From: CAVXEH01 sp963805305
Lineage (GTDB): Bacteria > Chloroflexota > Limnocylindria > QHBO01
DNA: 64,000 nucleotides
Assembly: GCA_963805305.1 (NCBI GenBank)
Contig: CAWDTM010000003.1
Span: 671,574 to 735,573, forward strand
Direction: 5' to 3'
The position numbers were made by a program, and so were the translations under genes. This document shows positions 40,874 through 48,688 of this stretch, one piece after another (position 1 is the stretch's first letter; the number at the start of each line of letters is the position of its first letter). The notes under the pieces are model-generated. The model searched no databases. It saw nothing but the letters and a program-made list of their open reading frames with translations, and was not told the DNA's origin.

Positions 40874-42073
40874 ATGACGCCCACGCTCGCCGCAGGCTTC
40901 CTCGGGATCGAGCATTTCACCCCGCCGTGGGACGTCTTCTTCCTTCCCCTCTTCAACCTGCTCGTCGCGTTCTACCACCTGCTCTTCAGCGACTTCGCCC
41001 TGGCGATCATCGTCTTCACCATCGTCATCCGGACCATCCTGGCGCCACTCTTCATCCAGCAGATCCGCTCGCAGAAGGAGATGCAGCGGATGCAGCCGCT
41101 CATCCGCGAGGTGCAGCGGAAGCACAAGGGCAACCGGACCAAGATCCAGGAAGAGACGATGGCGCTCTACAAGGAGCACGGCGTCAACCCCGCCGCGGGC
41201 TGCCTGCCGGTCGTCTTCCAGCTGCCGATCCTGTACGCCCTGTACCAGGCGCTGATCCGTGCGTCGAACATCGTGACGCTCACGCCGGACCAGGTGAAGT
41301 CCGCCGACTTCACCGCCCTCCAGCAGGCGCTGCCGGGCATCCAGCAGGTCGCGGGCTCGCAGACCCAGTTCATCGCGCCCATCAGCGGGGCATGCAATCT
41401 GCCGCAGTTCAAGGACGCCTTCACCCACTTCCTGCCGCTGAACTGCCAGCTGATCGACCCCATTCACCTCTCGAGCCAGATCACGACCACGGTCCCCTGG
41501 CTCGTCAACCCGTTCACCGGCGTGCACCTGGACCTGGCGCTCCCGGACCATGCCTTCGCCATCCCGATCCTCGGGTTCGGGCTCTCGTTCATCGCGGTCA
41601 TCGCCGCGATCCTCCAGTTCGTGCAGGTCAAGATGACCTCACCCGCGCCCAACCCGGACGATCCGACCTCGAGCGCGACGAGCACCATGACCTACCTCTT
41701 CCCGTTGCTCACGATCTTCTGGGGCGGGCTGTTCGCCAGCGGCCTGATCCTCTACTGGGTCGTCTACACCGCGTACCTGGTCGTCCAGCAGTACGTGATC
41801 ATGGGCTGGGGGAACTTCTTCCCCCTCTTTGGCTGGACGCCGGCGTTCGCCCGCAGCAGCCTCATCGCCCGGGGTGCGCTACCCGCTCCCCGAGAGGCGC
41901 GAGGCGAACTCGCGACCGGCAGCCCACCCTCCACCAAGGCAGCCCAGGGCCAGGATGCCCAGGGCCAGCGCGCCCAGGGCCAGCGTTCACAGCCGGGCCA
42001 GCGCCCCACGCAGCGGCGCCCCGGCGGACAGCAGCGCCCAGGCGGACAGAAGAAGCGAGGCCGCAAACGATGA
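40874..42073 (+). CDS. yidC: Membrane protein insertase YidC/Oxa1
   Basis: 399 aa, short Gram-positive/Chloroflexota type without the large periplasmic domain of proteobacterial YidC. Core helices: FALAIIVFTIVIRTILAPLF with the hydrophilic-groove Arg, the coiled QKEMQRMQPLIREVQRKHK loop, GCLPVVFQLPILYALYQAL, and the last helices TYLFPLLTIFWGGLFASGLI. An unusual inserted loop (about 140-205) contains two Cys. The C-terminal tail (about 355-399) is built from repeats of AQGQ and ends in a basic KKRGRKR, probably contacting the ribosome. Its stop overlaps the jag start. Confidence 0.95.
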   Translation: MTPTLAAGFLGIEHFTPPWDVFFLPLFNLLVAFYHLLFSDFALAIIVFTIVIRTILAPLFIQQIRSQKEMQRMQPLIREVQRKHKGNRTKIQEETMALYKEHGVNPAAGCLPVVFQLPILYALYQALIRASNIVTLTPDQVKSADFTALQQALPGIQQVAGSQTQFIAPISGACNLPQFKDAFTHFLPLNCQLIDPIHLSSQITTTVPWLVNPFTGVHLDLALPDHAFAIPILGFGLSFIAVIAAILQFVQVKMTSPAPNPDDPTSSATSTMTYLFPLLTIFWGGLFASGLILYWVVYTAYLVVQQYVIMGWGNFFPLFGWTPAFARSSLIARGALPAPREARGELATGSPPSTKAAQGQDAQGQRAQGQRSQPGQRPTQRRPGGQQRPGGQKKRGRKR

Positions 42074-43089
42074 CATTCCGTGAGTTCACCGGCAAGAACG
42101 TCGAGGAGGCGATTCGTGCCGCCATGAAAGAGTTCGAGTCGGACCTCTCCGACCTCGACATCGAGATCCTCTCCCAGGGCAGCCGAGGAATCCTCGGCGT
42201 GGGCGGCGAGGAGGCCCGGATCCTGGCCGCGCCGCGCTCCGCCGTAGCCGCCGCATCCAGCGTCCGCGACGAGGCGCCCTCGGGGCCGAAGGCACGTGCC
42301 CCCGAGCCACCCTCGGCTCCAGCGGTTCCCGAGCCGGCACCGGCCAGCGGCGCGGAGCTCGACGAGAACGATGCCGCCGCGGACCAGGCGATCGAGCTTG
42401 CCCGCGCCGAGGAGGGGCGCCGTCGCGGGAGCCGAGGCGGACGTGAACGGGGTGGCCGAGCCGGCCGGGGCGGCTCATCGGATCGTCCGGCAGGAACGCG
42501 CTCCCCGCGGGCGCCCCGCGCCGACCGCGTCGCAGGGGCCGGGGACGGCGAGCCCGCGGACCGGCCCGCTCGCGAGCCGGCTCCGTTCGTCCCGGCCAAG
42601 CCCATGGAGGAGCTCTCGGAGAAAGAGCGTTCCGTCCTGGAGGAGGCGAAGGCCGTTCTCGAGGAGCTGCTGCGTCTCATGGACCTGTCCGGCACGGTCG
42701 AGATCGGGATGGGCAGCGAGACGGCAAAGCTCAACGTCAAGGGGGATGACCTCGGGATTCTGATCGGCCGACGCGGTGAGAAGCTCGCCAGCCTCCAGCA
42801 CCTGGTCAACCTGATCGTCGCCCGCAAGGAGGGCCAGCACAACCGGATCGCGGTTGACGTGGGGAACTACCGCGGCCGGCGCGAGGAGCAGCTGCGCGAC
42901 GTCGCCAAGCGTGCGGCTGAGCGTGTGGTGAAGACCGGCAAGATCATCCAGCTGGAGGCGATGCCGGCCGTCGAGCGCCGGATCGTTCACGTGACGCTGG
43001 TGGAGAACCCCAGGGTCCGGACACAGAGCGTCGGCGTCGACCCGAACCGTCGGATCGTCATCCTGCCGGCAACCAAGGTCGAGGACTGA
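42070..43089 (+). CDS. jag: Jag/EloR family RNA-binding protein (KH-R3H)
   Basis: 339 aa. Jag_N domain (MTFREFTGKNVEEAI to RGILGVGGEEARI, residues 1-60), a long low-complexity linker (about 60-175) rich in Ala, Pro and Arg-Gly pairs such as RGSRGGRERGGRAGRGG, then a KH domain with the GILIGRRGEKLASLQHL loop and an R3H domain with RGRREEQLRDVAKRAAERV. Jag/EloR/KhpB binds small RNAs and controls cell elongation in Firmicutes. The RGG-like linker is longer than in most family members. Last gene of the rpmH operon. Confidence 0.93.
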   Translation: MTFREFTGKNVEEAIRAAMKEFESDLSDLDIEILSQGSRGILGVGGEEARILAAPRSAVAAASSVRDEAPSGPKARAPEPPSAPAVPEPAPASGAELDENDAAADQAIELARAEEGRRRGSRGGRERGGRAGRGGSSDRPAGTRSPRAPRADRVAGAGDGEPADRPAREPAPFVPAKPMEELSEKERSVLEEAKAVLEELLRLMDLSGTVEIGMGSETAKLNVKGDDLGILIGRRGEKLASLQHLVNLIVARKEGQHNRIAVDVGNYRGRREEQLRDVAKRAAERVVKTGKIIQLEAMPAVERRIVHVTLVENPRVRTQSVGVDPNRRIVILPATKVED

Positions 43090-43135
43090 CCTCGGGCCAC
43101 CCGGTCGGGGCCGCGGGCCGCGGGATGGACGAGCC

Positions 43136-43615
43136 ATGGACGACACTTCCGTCGTGGCGGTCGGAACCCTGTCGCCGCAGGGCGCCTGGATAGGGTTCGC
43201 CCGCCTGCGCGACGGCTTTCACGTGGTCTGCGGCGACGCGGATGGATCGCCTGTCGTCTCGACGAGCCGAGGCCCGGGCCGCACCGACGAGCTCCTGATG
43301 GTGGCCATCGCCTACTACGAGGAGGCGTTGAACCCTCCCCCCTCGGAGCACGAGGCAACCCAGGCCGACCTCGCGGGCCTGCTGCGCTGGCTTGCCGACG
43401 CAGAGCCTGATCGGAAGCGCCGGGCGGCCCTGGTCGAGGCGCTGGATGCCATCGATGACGGCCTGGCCGCGGATGCGGTGGTCGGACGCCTCTCGGGAGC
43501 CCGCGGCGCGACGGACCCGTGGGCGGCGCCGGGCGGAGCACCGAACGAGCAGGCCGATTTCGCCGACCTGCTCGTCTTGCTGTGTGCCTCGGGCGGGGCG
43601 GAGGCCCCAGCCTAG
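43136..43615 (+). CDS. Hypothetical acidic soluble protein
   Basis: 159 aa with ATG 43136, 46 nt after jag. No signal peptide or membrane helix. An N-terminal beta-rich part (VVAVGTLSPQGAWIGFARLR, HVVCGDADGSPVVSTSRG) is followed by an acidic helical half (DLAGLLRWLADAEPDRKRRA, ALVEALDAIDDG). I do not recognise the family. Codon use and GC bias match the neighbours, so it is likely a real gene. Convergent with a small membrane protein gene 10 nt away. Confidence 0.65.
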   Translation: MDDTSVVAVGTLSPQGAWIGFARLRDGFHVVCGDADGSPVVSTSRGPGRTDELLMVAIAYYEEALNPPPSEHEATQADLAGLLRWLADAEPDRKRRAALVEALDAIDDGLAADAVVGRLSGARGATDPWAAPGGAPNEQADFADLLVLLCASGGAEAPA

Positions 43616-43625
43616 GTTCCCGCGA

Positions 43626-44045
43626 TCAGGCGCTCGGCGGACGCTGCCCGGTCCCGATCTCGAACTTGCCACCATCGGCCTGGAAAGCCTGCCATCCGAT
43701 CCAGCCCATCACCAGGCCGCCGGCCACGGCGATGAGGAAGAAGATGGCCTGGAACGGCAGGACCGTGAAGTACAGGCCAAGCCAGCCGAGCGCGGTCAGC
43801 AGACCCAGGAGCATGATGACGGCCGCGGCGCCGCCGCAGACGAGCATCAGGCTGCCCTTGGATCCGGGAAGGGTGGTGGATGGGGAGAGCTGGGGCAGGA
43901 AGATGACCGCCAGCATTCCCAGCGCCGCCAGGAGGGCGACCCAGCCCAGGGCGGTGACCGTGCCGCCGACGATCGCGCCCACGATCACGGCGACCGAGCC
44001 GTATACCCCCAGCTTGTCGTTTGCCGCAAGTGTCGAGAAGTTCAT
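43626..44045 (-). CDS. Small membrane protein of unknown function
   Basis: 139 aa from ATG 44045 (MNFSTLAANDKLG); the longer frame upstream looks non-coding. Four hydrophobic helices: VAVIVGAIVGGTVTALGWVA, LLAALGMLAVIFLP, AAAVIMLLGLLTALGWLGLY and FFLIAVAGGLVMGWIGW. No motif is recognised. It lies 89 nt downstream of the ABC ATPase gene on the same strand and may be transcribed with it. Confidence 0.65.
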   Translation of the reverse strand: MNFSTLAANDKLGVYGSVAVIVGAIVGGTVTALGWVALLAALGMLAVIFLPQLSPSTTLPGSKGSLMLVCGGAAAVIMLLGLLTALGWLGLYFTVLPFQAIFFLIAVAGGLVMGWIGWQAFQADGGKFEIGTGQRPPSA

Positions 44046-44134
44046 GAGCCCAAGCGTGCCTCCGTCGTTCGCGGTCGCGGATGAACGAGGGATGTGGACC
44101 GCGACTCGCCACGCTAGCACACGCCCCGCAGGCT

Positions 44135-44848
44135 TCATAGGGGGGAGGACGGCTCCTCGTCGCCAACGACGCTCCCGTCGGAGAGCTCGAGGATGCGACC
44201 CGCAGCCTCGAGGACGATGGGGTCATGCGAGGCGACGAGGGCCGTCACCCTGTGGGCAGCGACGAGGTCGCGGATGAGCTGCATGATGCCCCGCCCGGTC
44301 TGCGAGTCAAGCTGGCCGGTTGGCTCATCCGCCAGGAGCAGCTCCGGCTCGTTGGCCAGCGCGCGGGCGATCGCCACCCGCTGCTGCTGGCCACCGGAGA
44401 GCTCGTGCGGCCGATGTCGGGCCCGGTCGGCGAGGCCCACCAGCTCCAGGAGCAGGCGAGAGCGCTCCGTACGTTCGCGTGGATCGAGACCCACCAGGCG
44501 CATCGGGACCTCGACGTTCTCCATGGCGGACAGGATCGGAATCAGGCCGAATGACTGGAAGATGAATGCGATCCGGTTGCGCCGCAGCTTCACGAGTGCC
44601 GACTCGGGCAGCCGCGTCAGCTCCTCCCCGTCGAGGAGGACGCTGCCGCGCGTGGGGCGGTCGAGGCCGCCCAGGATGTTGAGCAGGGTCGTCTTGCCGG
44701 AGCCGGACCGGCCCTGGACCGCCACGAGCTGCCCGCGGTCGATGGACAGGTCGATCCCGCGCAGGGCATGGACCACGCCGTCTCCGACCGGGTAGTCGCG
44801 CACGAGCCCGCTGGCGGCGAGCAGGGGCGGGGCAGAGATGGCGGTCAT
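44135..44848 (-). CDS. ABC transporter ATPase (LolD/MacB-like)
   Basis: 237 aa. Walker A GRSGSGKTTLLNILGGL, LSGGQQQRVAIARALAN signature, Walker B LLLADEPTGQLDSQTG and the switch His in VASHDPIVLEAAG are all intact. DEPTGxLD and the preceding NVEVPMRLVG segment are typical of MacB/LolD/FtsE-type ATPases that work with FtsX-fold permeases. Two such permease genes (933 and 1110 aa) lie upstream on the same strand. Start ATG 44848 overlaps the stop of the other ATPase gene. Confidence 0.92.
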   Translation of the reverse strand: MTAISAPPLLAASGLVRDYPVGDGVVHALRGIDLSIDRGQLVAVQGRSGSGKTTLLNILGGLDRPTRGSVLLDGEELTRLPESALVKLRRNRIAFIFQSFGLIPILSAMENVEVPMRLVGLDPRERTERSRLLLELVGLADRARHRPHELSGGQQQRVAIARALANEPELLLADEPTGQLDSQTGRGIMQLIRDLVAAHRVTALVASHDPIVLEAAGRILELSDGSVVGDEEPSSPL

Positions 44849-45843
44849 TCGCCCACCTCCTCGGTCGGGACCGATGGCGGCGCCGTCATCGGTTCATCAT
44901 CGCGATCCGGCCAGACGCCGACATGCGTCGGCTCCAGCAGGAGGCGCACGCGCCGCTCGAGATGCAGCGCGTCGATGTGCTCGCGCGGGAGCTGGAGCCG
45001 CCCGGCCCGGTCGAGCACCGCGTACTCCTCGCTGATGATGCGGTGCTCGCCGTCGTCGCCGGCCTCGATGCGGCGCAGGGTCTCCGAGGCGGTTCGTCCA
45101 TCACGGATGGCCACCGTGCGATCGACGTGGCCGGCGACCTGCGGGTCGTGGGTCACGATCACCACGGTGACGTGGTACAGCTCCGACGCGCGCCGCATCA
45201 GCTCGAAGATCTCCCCGGCGGTCACGGAGTCGAGCTCGCCCGTCGGCTCGTCGGCGAGGAGCACGCGTGGGCCGGTGGCCAGCGACACGGCAATCGCCAC
45301 GCGCTGCTGCTCGCCACCCGACAGCCGGTCGGGCCGATGCCGTGCCCGGTCCGTGAGCCCCACCTGCTCCAGGAGCTCCTCCGCGCGCTCGCGTCGGGCG
45401 TGGCCGCGCACGCCGGCAAGGGCCATCGGCAGCTCGACGTTCTCGCGGGCCGAAAGGTATGGCAGGAGGTTGGAGGCGGTCTGCTGGCGGACGAAGCCGA
45501 TGACGTGGCGGCGGTACCCGGTCCGCTCGCGCTCCTTCATGGCCAGCAGGTCGTGCCCGGCCACCATCGCGCGGCCGGCCGACGGCACGTCGAGGCCGGC
45601 AAGGAGGTTGAGGAGCGTGCTCTTGCCGCTCCCCGATGCGCCCACGATCGCGATCAGCTCGCCCGGCTCGACGAGGAGGTCCAGGCCCTGGAGGGCGACG
45701 ACCTCGAGGTCAGCCACCTTGTAGATCTTCACCAGCCCGTCGCAGACGATCTCTGCGCCGGCGCCGAAGCGCGGCTGCTCCCTCTCGCCGCGCCGATCGA
45801 GCAGGCCCTGCAGGTCGATCGGGGTCGTCACCGGGTCGCTCAT
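44845..45843 (-). CDS. ABC transporter ATPase with C-terminal AbrB-like domain
   Basis: 332 aa from ATG 45843 (MSDPVTTPIDLQGLLD). The ATPase core is complete: GASGSGKSTLLNLLAGL, LSGGEQQRVAIAVSLAT, VLLADEPTGELDSVTAG, VIVTHDPQVAGH. An N-terminal extension of about 25 residues and a C-terminal extension are unusual. Residues about 270-312 read EEYAVLDRAGRLQLPREHID, then RRVRLLLEPTHVGVWPD, which matches the swapped-hairpin AbrB/SpoVT pattern (a DRAGRL-x-LP core). It could be a dimerisation module. Encoded 40 nt downstream of the 933-aa FtsX permease, forming a MacB-like system. Confidence 0.88.
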   Translation of the reverse strand: MSDPVTTPIDLQGLLDRRGEREQPRFGAGAEIVCDGLVKIYKVADLEVVALQGLDLLVEPGELIAIVGASGSGKSTLLNLLAGLDVPSAGRAMVAGHDLLAMKERERTGYRRHVIGFVRQQTASNLLPYLSARENVELPMALAGVRGHARRERAEELLEQVGLTDRARHRPDRLSGGEQQRVAIAVSLATGPRVLLADEPTGELDSVTAGEIFELMRRASELYHVTVVIVTHDPQVAGHVDRTVAIRDGRTASETLRRIEAGDDGEHRIISEEYAVLDRAGRLQLPREHIDALHLERRVRLLLEPTHVGVWPDRDDEPMTAPPSVPTEEVGE

Positions 45844-45883
45844 GGCTCCATCTTCCTCCGTCGGGATTGCATTCGTGGTGCCC

Positions 45884-48685
45884 TCATTCGTCGCCGATGC
45901 GCAGCGCCTGTCCGAGCTGTCTTCGCCGGTCCGCGACCGCGGCCACCAGCACCCCCACCAGGACTGTGGCGAGCACGATCCCCAGCAGCGCGGCGGTGCG
46001 CCCCGCATCCACGATGAGCGGCACCGCCACGTCGCCGCCGGTGAAGACGGAGAGATCCACCCCGGGCAGGACCAGCCAGGCCAGGCCGATGCCGAAGGCG
46101 CCCCCGGTGACCAGGGCAACGAGGACCGGTGGCAGCTGCTCCACCGCGGCCAGTCCCAGGATCTGGCTCGGCGCCAGCCCCATCGTGCGCAGTCGCGCGG
46201 TGTCACGTGCGCGCTCGCCTGAGCTGAGCGCGAGGCCCAGGATGACGGCCAGGGCCGCGAAGGCTGCGGCGAGAATGGCCGCCAGGCCAAACCCGTTGGT
46301 CACGGCGCCGGCGAGGGGCGTGCGGGAGAGGGTCCCAAGCGCATCGGCCCGGGTCTCGACGGTCGCGTTCGGGTCGCTGGCATGGACGACGCTGGTCACG
46401 CCGCTGGCGGCACCCCGACCCCGGACGAAGGCCATGGTGGGTGGGGGTGCCTGGGCGCCGAAGACCGCGGACAGCGCGGACGAGGGGACCACCACCCAGC
46501 CACCGCCGGTGACCAGGCCGGGGATGCCGTCCCGGACGGCCACCACCTCGAAGTTGACGCCCGTGGCATTGAACGCGAGCACGAAGCGCGCGCCCACCGC
46601 GAACTGGTTGCGGCTGCCGGGGATCTGGTAGGTGGTGATGGCCGGGATGGGGTCGTCCTGGGAGCCGTCAGCGGTGCTCCCCGCGAAGCCGCGCGGGAAG
46701 ACGGTCGCGGCCGGCGTGCCGGCGGTGACCTCGCTGAATGCCGCGGCATCCACGCCGATCATGCGCACGGACCCGCCGCCAGAGCCCAGGACGCTGAAGG
46801 GGACGGAGGTGCTGAGGCTGGCGGTTGCCACCGCATCGGCGCCGGGCAGGGTGGAGAGCGTGACGCCGGCGAGGTTGGCGCCCTGCGAGGCGGTGACACG
46901 CACGTCGGCGCCGAGCTGCCGCCACGACGCGACCTCCTGGGCCTGGGCCATGCTGGCGGTCATCACCCCCGCAAAGCTCGCCATGGCGGCCGCCAGCAGC
47001 ACCGCAAGGATGGGCAGCCGCGCCGCCTCGGGCCGGCGTGCCGCCCTGCCCAGGCCCAGCGCCGCCACCAGGCCACGCCCGCGAGCGGCGAGCCGTGCGA
47101 CGAGCGCCACCGGGAGCGGGTAGAGGCGCAGGACCACGAGACCCACGGCCAGGGCTGCCAGCCCTGGCGCCAGGGCCAGGAACGGATCCGGACCGCCGGG
47201 ACCGACCCGGAACCCACGCTGGCGCACGAGCCACACGCCGGCCGCGGCGCCGGCCACGACGAGCCCTTCAGCCACCAGCCGGCGCGGCGAGAGGCGGCTC
47301 ACCTGTCGCTGATCACGCTCCAGGGCCTGCTGGCCGCGCCGCGCCTGAGCCAGCACGGCGATGCTGATCGTCAGCCCGCCGATCAGCACCATCGCGAGTG
47401 CCGCCGGCGCGGAGATTGCGCTCTCCCGGGCGCTGATGAGGCGCTCGGCGAGGTACCAGCCGATCCCGCCACCGATGAGCGCCAGGGCGAACGCCTCCAC
47501 GACCTGGGGCAGCGCGAGCTCGAGTCGCGAGGCGCCGCGGCCGCGGATGATGGCCGCCGCCTCGCGGCGCCGGGCCACCAGGAGGACCGCCAGGAGGGCC
47601 AGCGCAGTTGCCGCCACCGCGCCGATCCCCAGCAGCGCAATGAGGAGCACCCCCTGGGTCTGCCCGAAGGCGATCGTCGCGCGCGCCAGGATGTCGGCGA
47701 GCGAGGTGTGGACGGTCGCAGCGCCGCCGAACGCCCCGCCAAAGCTTCGTATCGCCGGGTCGGTGGCGACGTGGCGCGCCGCCGCCTCGACCGCCGCGGC
47801 GCGGTCCGCGTCGAGGGTCGAGCCGTCCACGGTGTAGTTGAGCTGGTAGGTCCATACCGGCAGGGCCTGCGAGAGGTCCTGCACTCCGCCGTCGCCGATC
47901 AGCGCCGCGCCAATGACCACTCCTCGAGTGGCCTTGTCCGGCCCAATGACATTCGCCAGGCGGGTGTCGGCGAACCAGTACTCGGCGGTTGGCTGGCGAA
48001 CGTGGAAGATGCCCACGATCGTGGCGTGGACAGGTGGCGCGGCGAAGCCGCCGAAGGTCAGCGGGTCGGACGAATCGACGGTGAGGGGGACCACGTCACC
48101 GACATCCCAGGAGAGGAAAGCGGCGGTGGCGTCGGAGATGGCGATTCCGATCGGCATCGGCGCGGCGCTCGGGTCCTGGGGGTCAAAGCGGCAGCCGCAG
48201 CGGTCGTCCCCGGGCAGGACGCCCTTCACCATGCTGACCTCACCGTCCAGGCCGCTCCGATCGGTGAGCACCAGCTGGACCCCTGCCTCCGTGTAGGCCG
48301 TTGGGTTCGGCACATCGGCGTTGAAGCGCACGGAGAGGGCCGCCCAGTCGCCGCGGGTGATGACCTGCTGGAGCGGTTGCTCCATGCTGTGCAGGACCTG
48401 GCGGGCGCGGTCGGAAAGGTCGCCGGTCTGCTGGATGAAGTCGAACCCCGTGATCTGCACGTTGCGCTGGAGCGGGGTCGCGTTGCGCAGGGCCGCGACA
48501 ACCTCCTCGTCGGCGGCGCGGTTGGCGAGACGTGGCGCGGCCGCCAGGATCCCGGCGCTGACCGCGACCATCAGCAGCGCCACGAATGGGAGCAGTGGCT
48601 CGCTGCGCAGTCGGCGCACGGAGAACCAGAGGACCGCCCACGCTGCGGCCAGCGGGTTGCGCCGGCGCGGGGGAAGGAGCGACAT
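45884..48685 (-). CDS. Large FtsX-family ABC permease (933 aa)
   Basis: 933 aa. N-terminal helix after LRSEPLLPFVALLMVAVSAG, then a large extracytoplasmic domain (about 60-330), a middle helical block (ALLGIGAVAATALALLAVLL, REAAAIIRGRGASRLELALP), a second outer domain and a C-terminal FtsX core (AAFAALAVILGLALSSGERA, LRTMGLAPSQILGLAAVEQ). This is the duplicated-FtsX layout found in large MacB-like or lipoprotein/bacteriocin exporters of high-GC bacteria. It follows the 1110-aa permease by 3 nt and precedes two ATPase genes. Substrate unknown. Confidence 0.85.
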   Translation of the reverse strand: MSLLPPRRRNPLAAAWAVLWFSVRRLRSEPLLPFVALLMVAVSAGILAAAPRLANRAADEEVVAALRNATPLQRNVQITGFDFIQQTGDLSDRARQVLHSMEQPLQQVITRGDWAALSVRFNADVPNPTAYTEAGVQLVLTDRSGLDGEVSMVKGVLPGDDRCGCRFDPQDPSAAPMPIGIAISDATAAFLSWDVGDVVPLTVDSSDPLTFGGFAAPPVHATIVGIFHVRQPTAEYWFADTRLANVIGPDKATRGVVIGAALIGDGGVQDLSQALPVWTYQLNYTVDGSTLDADRAAAVEAAARHVATDPAIRSFGGAFGGAATVHTSLADILARATIAFGQTQGVLLIALLGIGAVAATALALLAVLLVARRREAAAIIRGRGASRLELALPQVVEAFALALIGGGIGWYLAERLISARESAISAPAALAMVLIGGLTISIAVLAQARRGQQALERDQRQVSRLSPRRLVAEGLVVAGAAAGVWLVRQRGFRVGPGGPDPFLALAPGLAALAVGLVVLRLYPLPVALVARLAARGRGLVAALGLGRAARRPEAARLPILAVLLAAAMASFAGVMTASMAQAQEVASWRQLGADVRVTASQGANLAGVTLSTLPGADAVATASLSTSVPFSVLGSGGGSVRMIGVDAAAFSEVTAGTPAATVFPRGFAGSTADGSQDDPIPAITTYQIPGSRNQFAVGARFVLAFNATGVNFEVVAVRDGIPGLVTGGGWVVVPSSALSAVFGAQAPPPTMAFVRGRGAASGVTSVVHASDPNATVETRADALGTLSRTPLAGAVTNGFGLAAILAAAFAALAVILGLALSSGERARDTARLRTMGLAPSQILGLAAVEQLPPVLVALVTGGAFGIGLAWLVLPGVDLSVFTGGDVAVPLIVDAGRTAALLGIVLATVLVGVLVAAVADRRRQLGQALRIGDE

Positions 48686-48688
48686 GCC

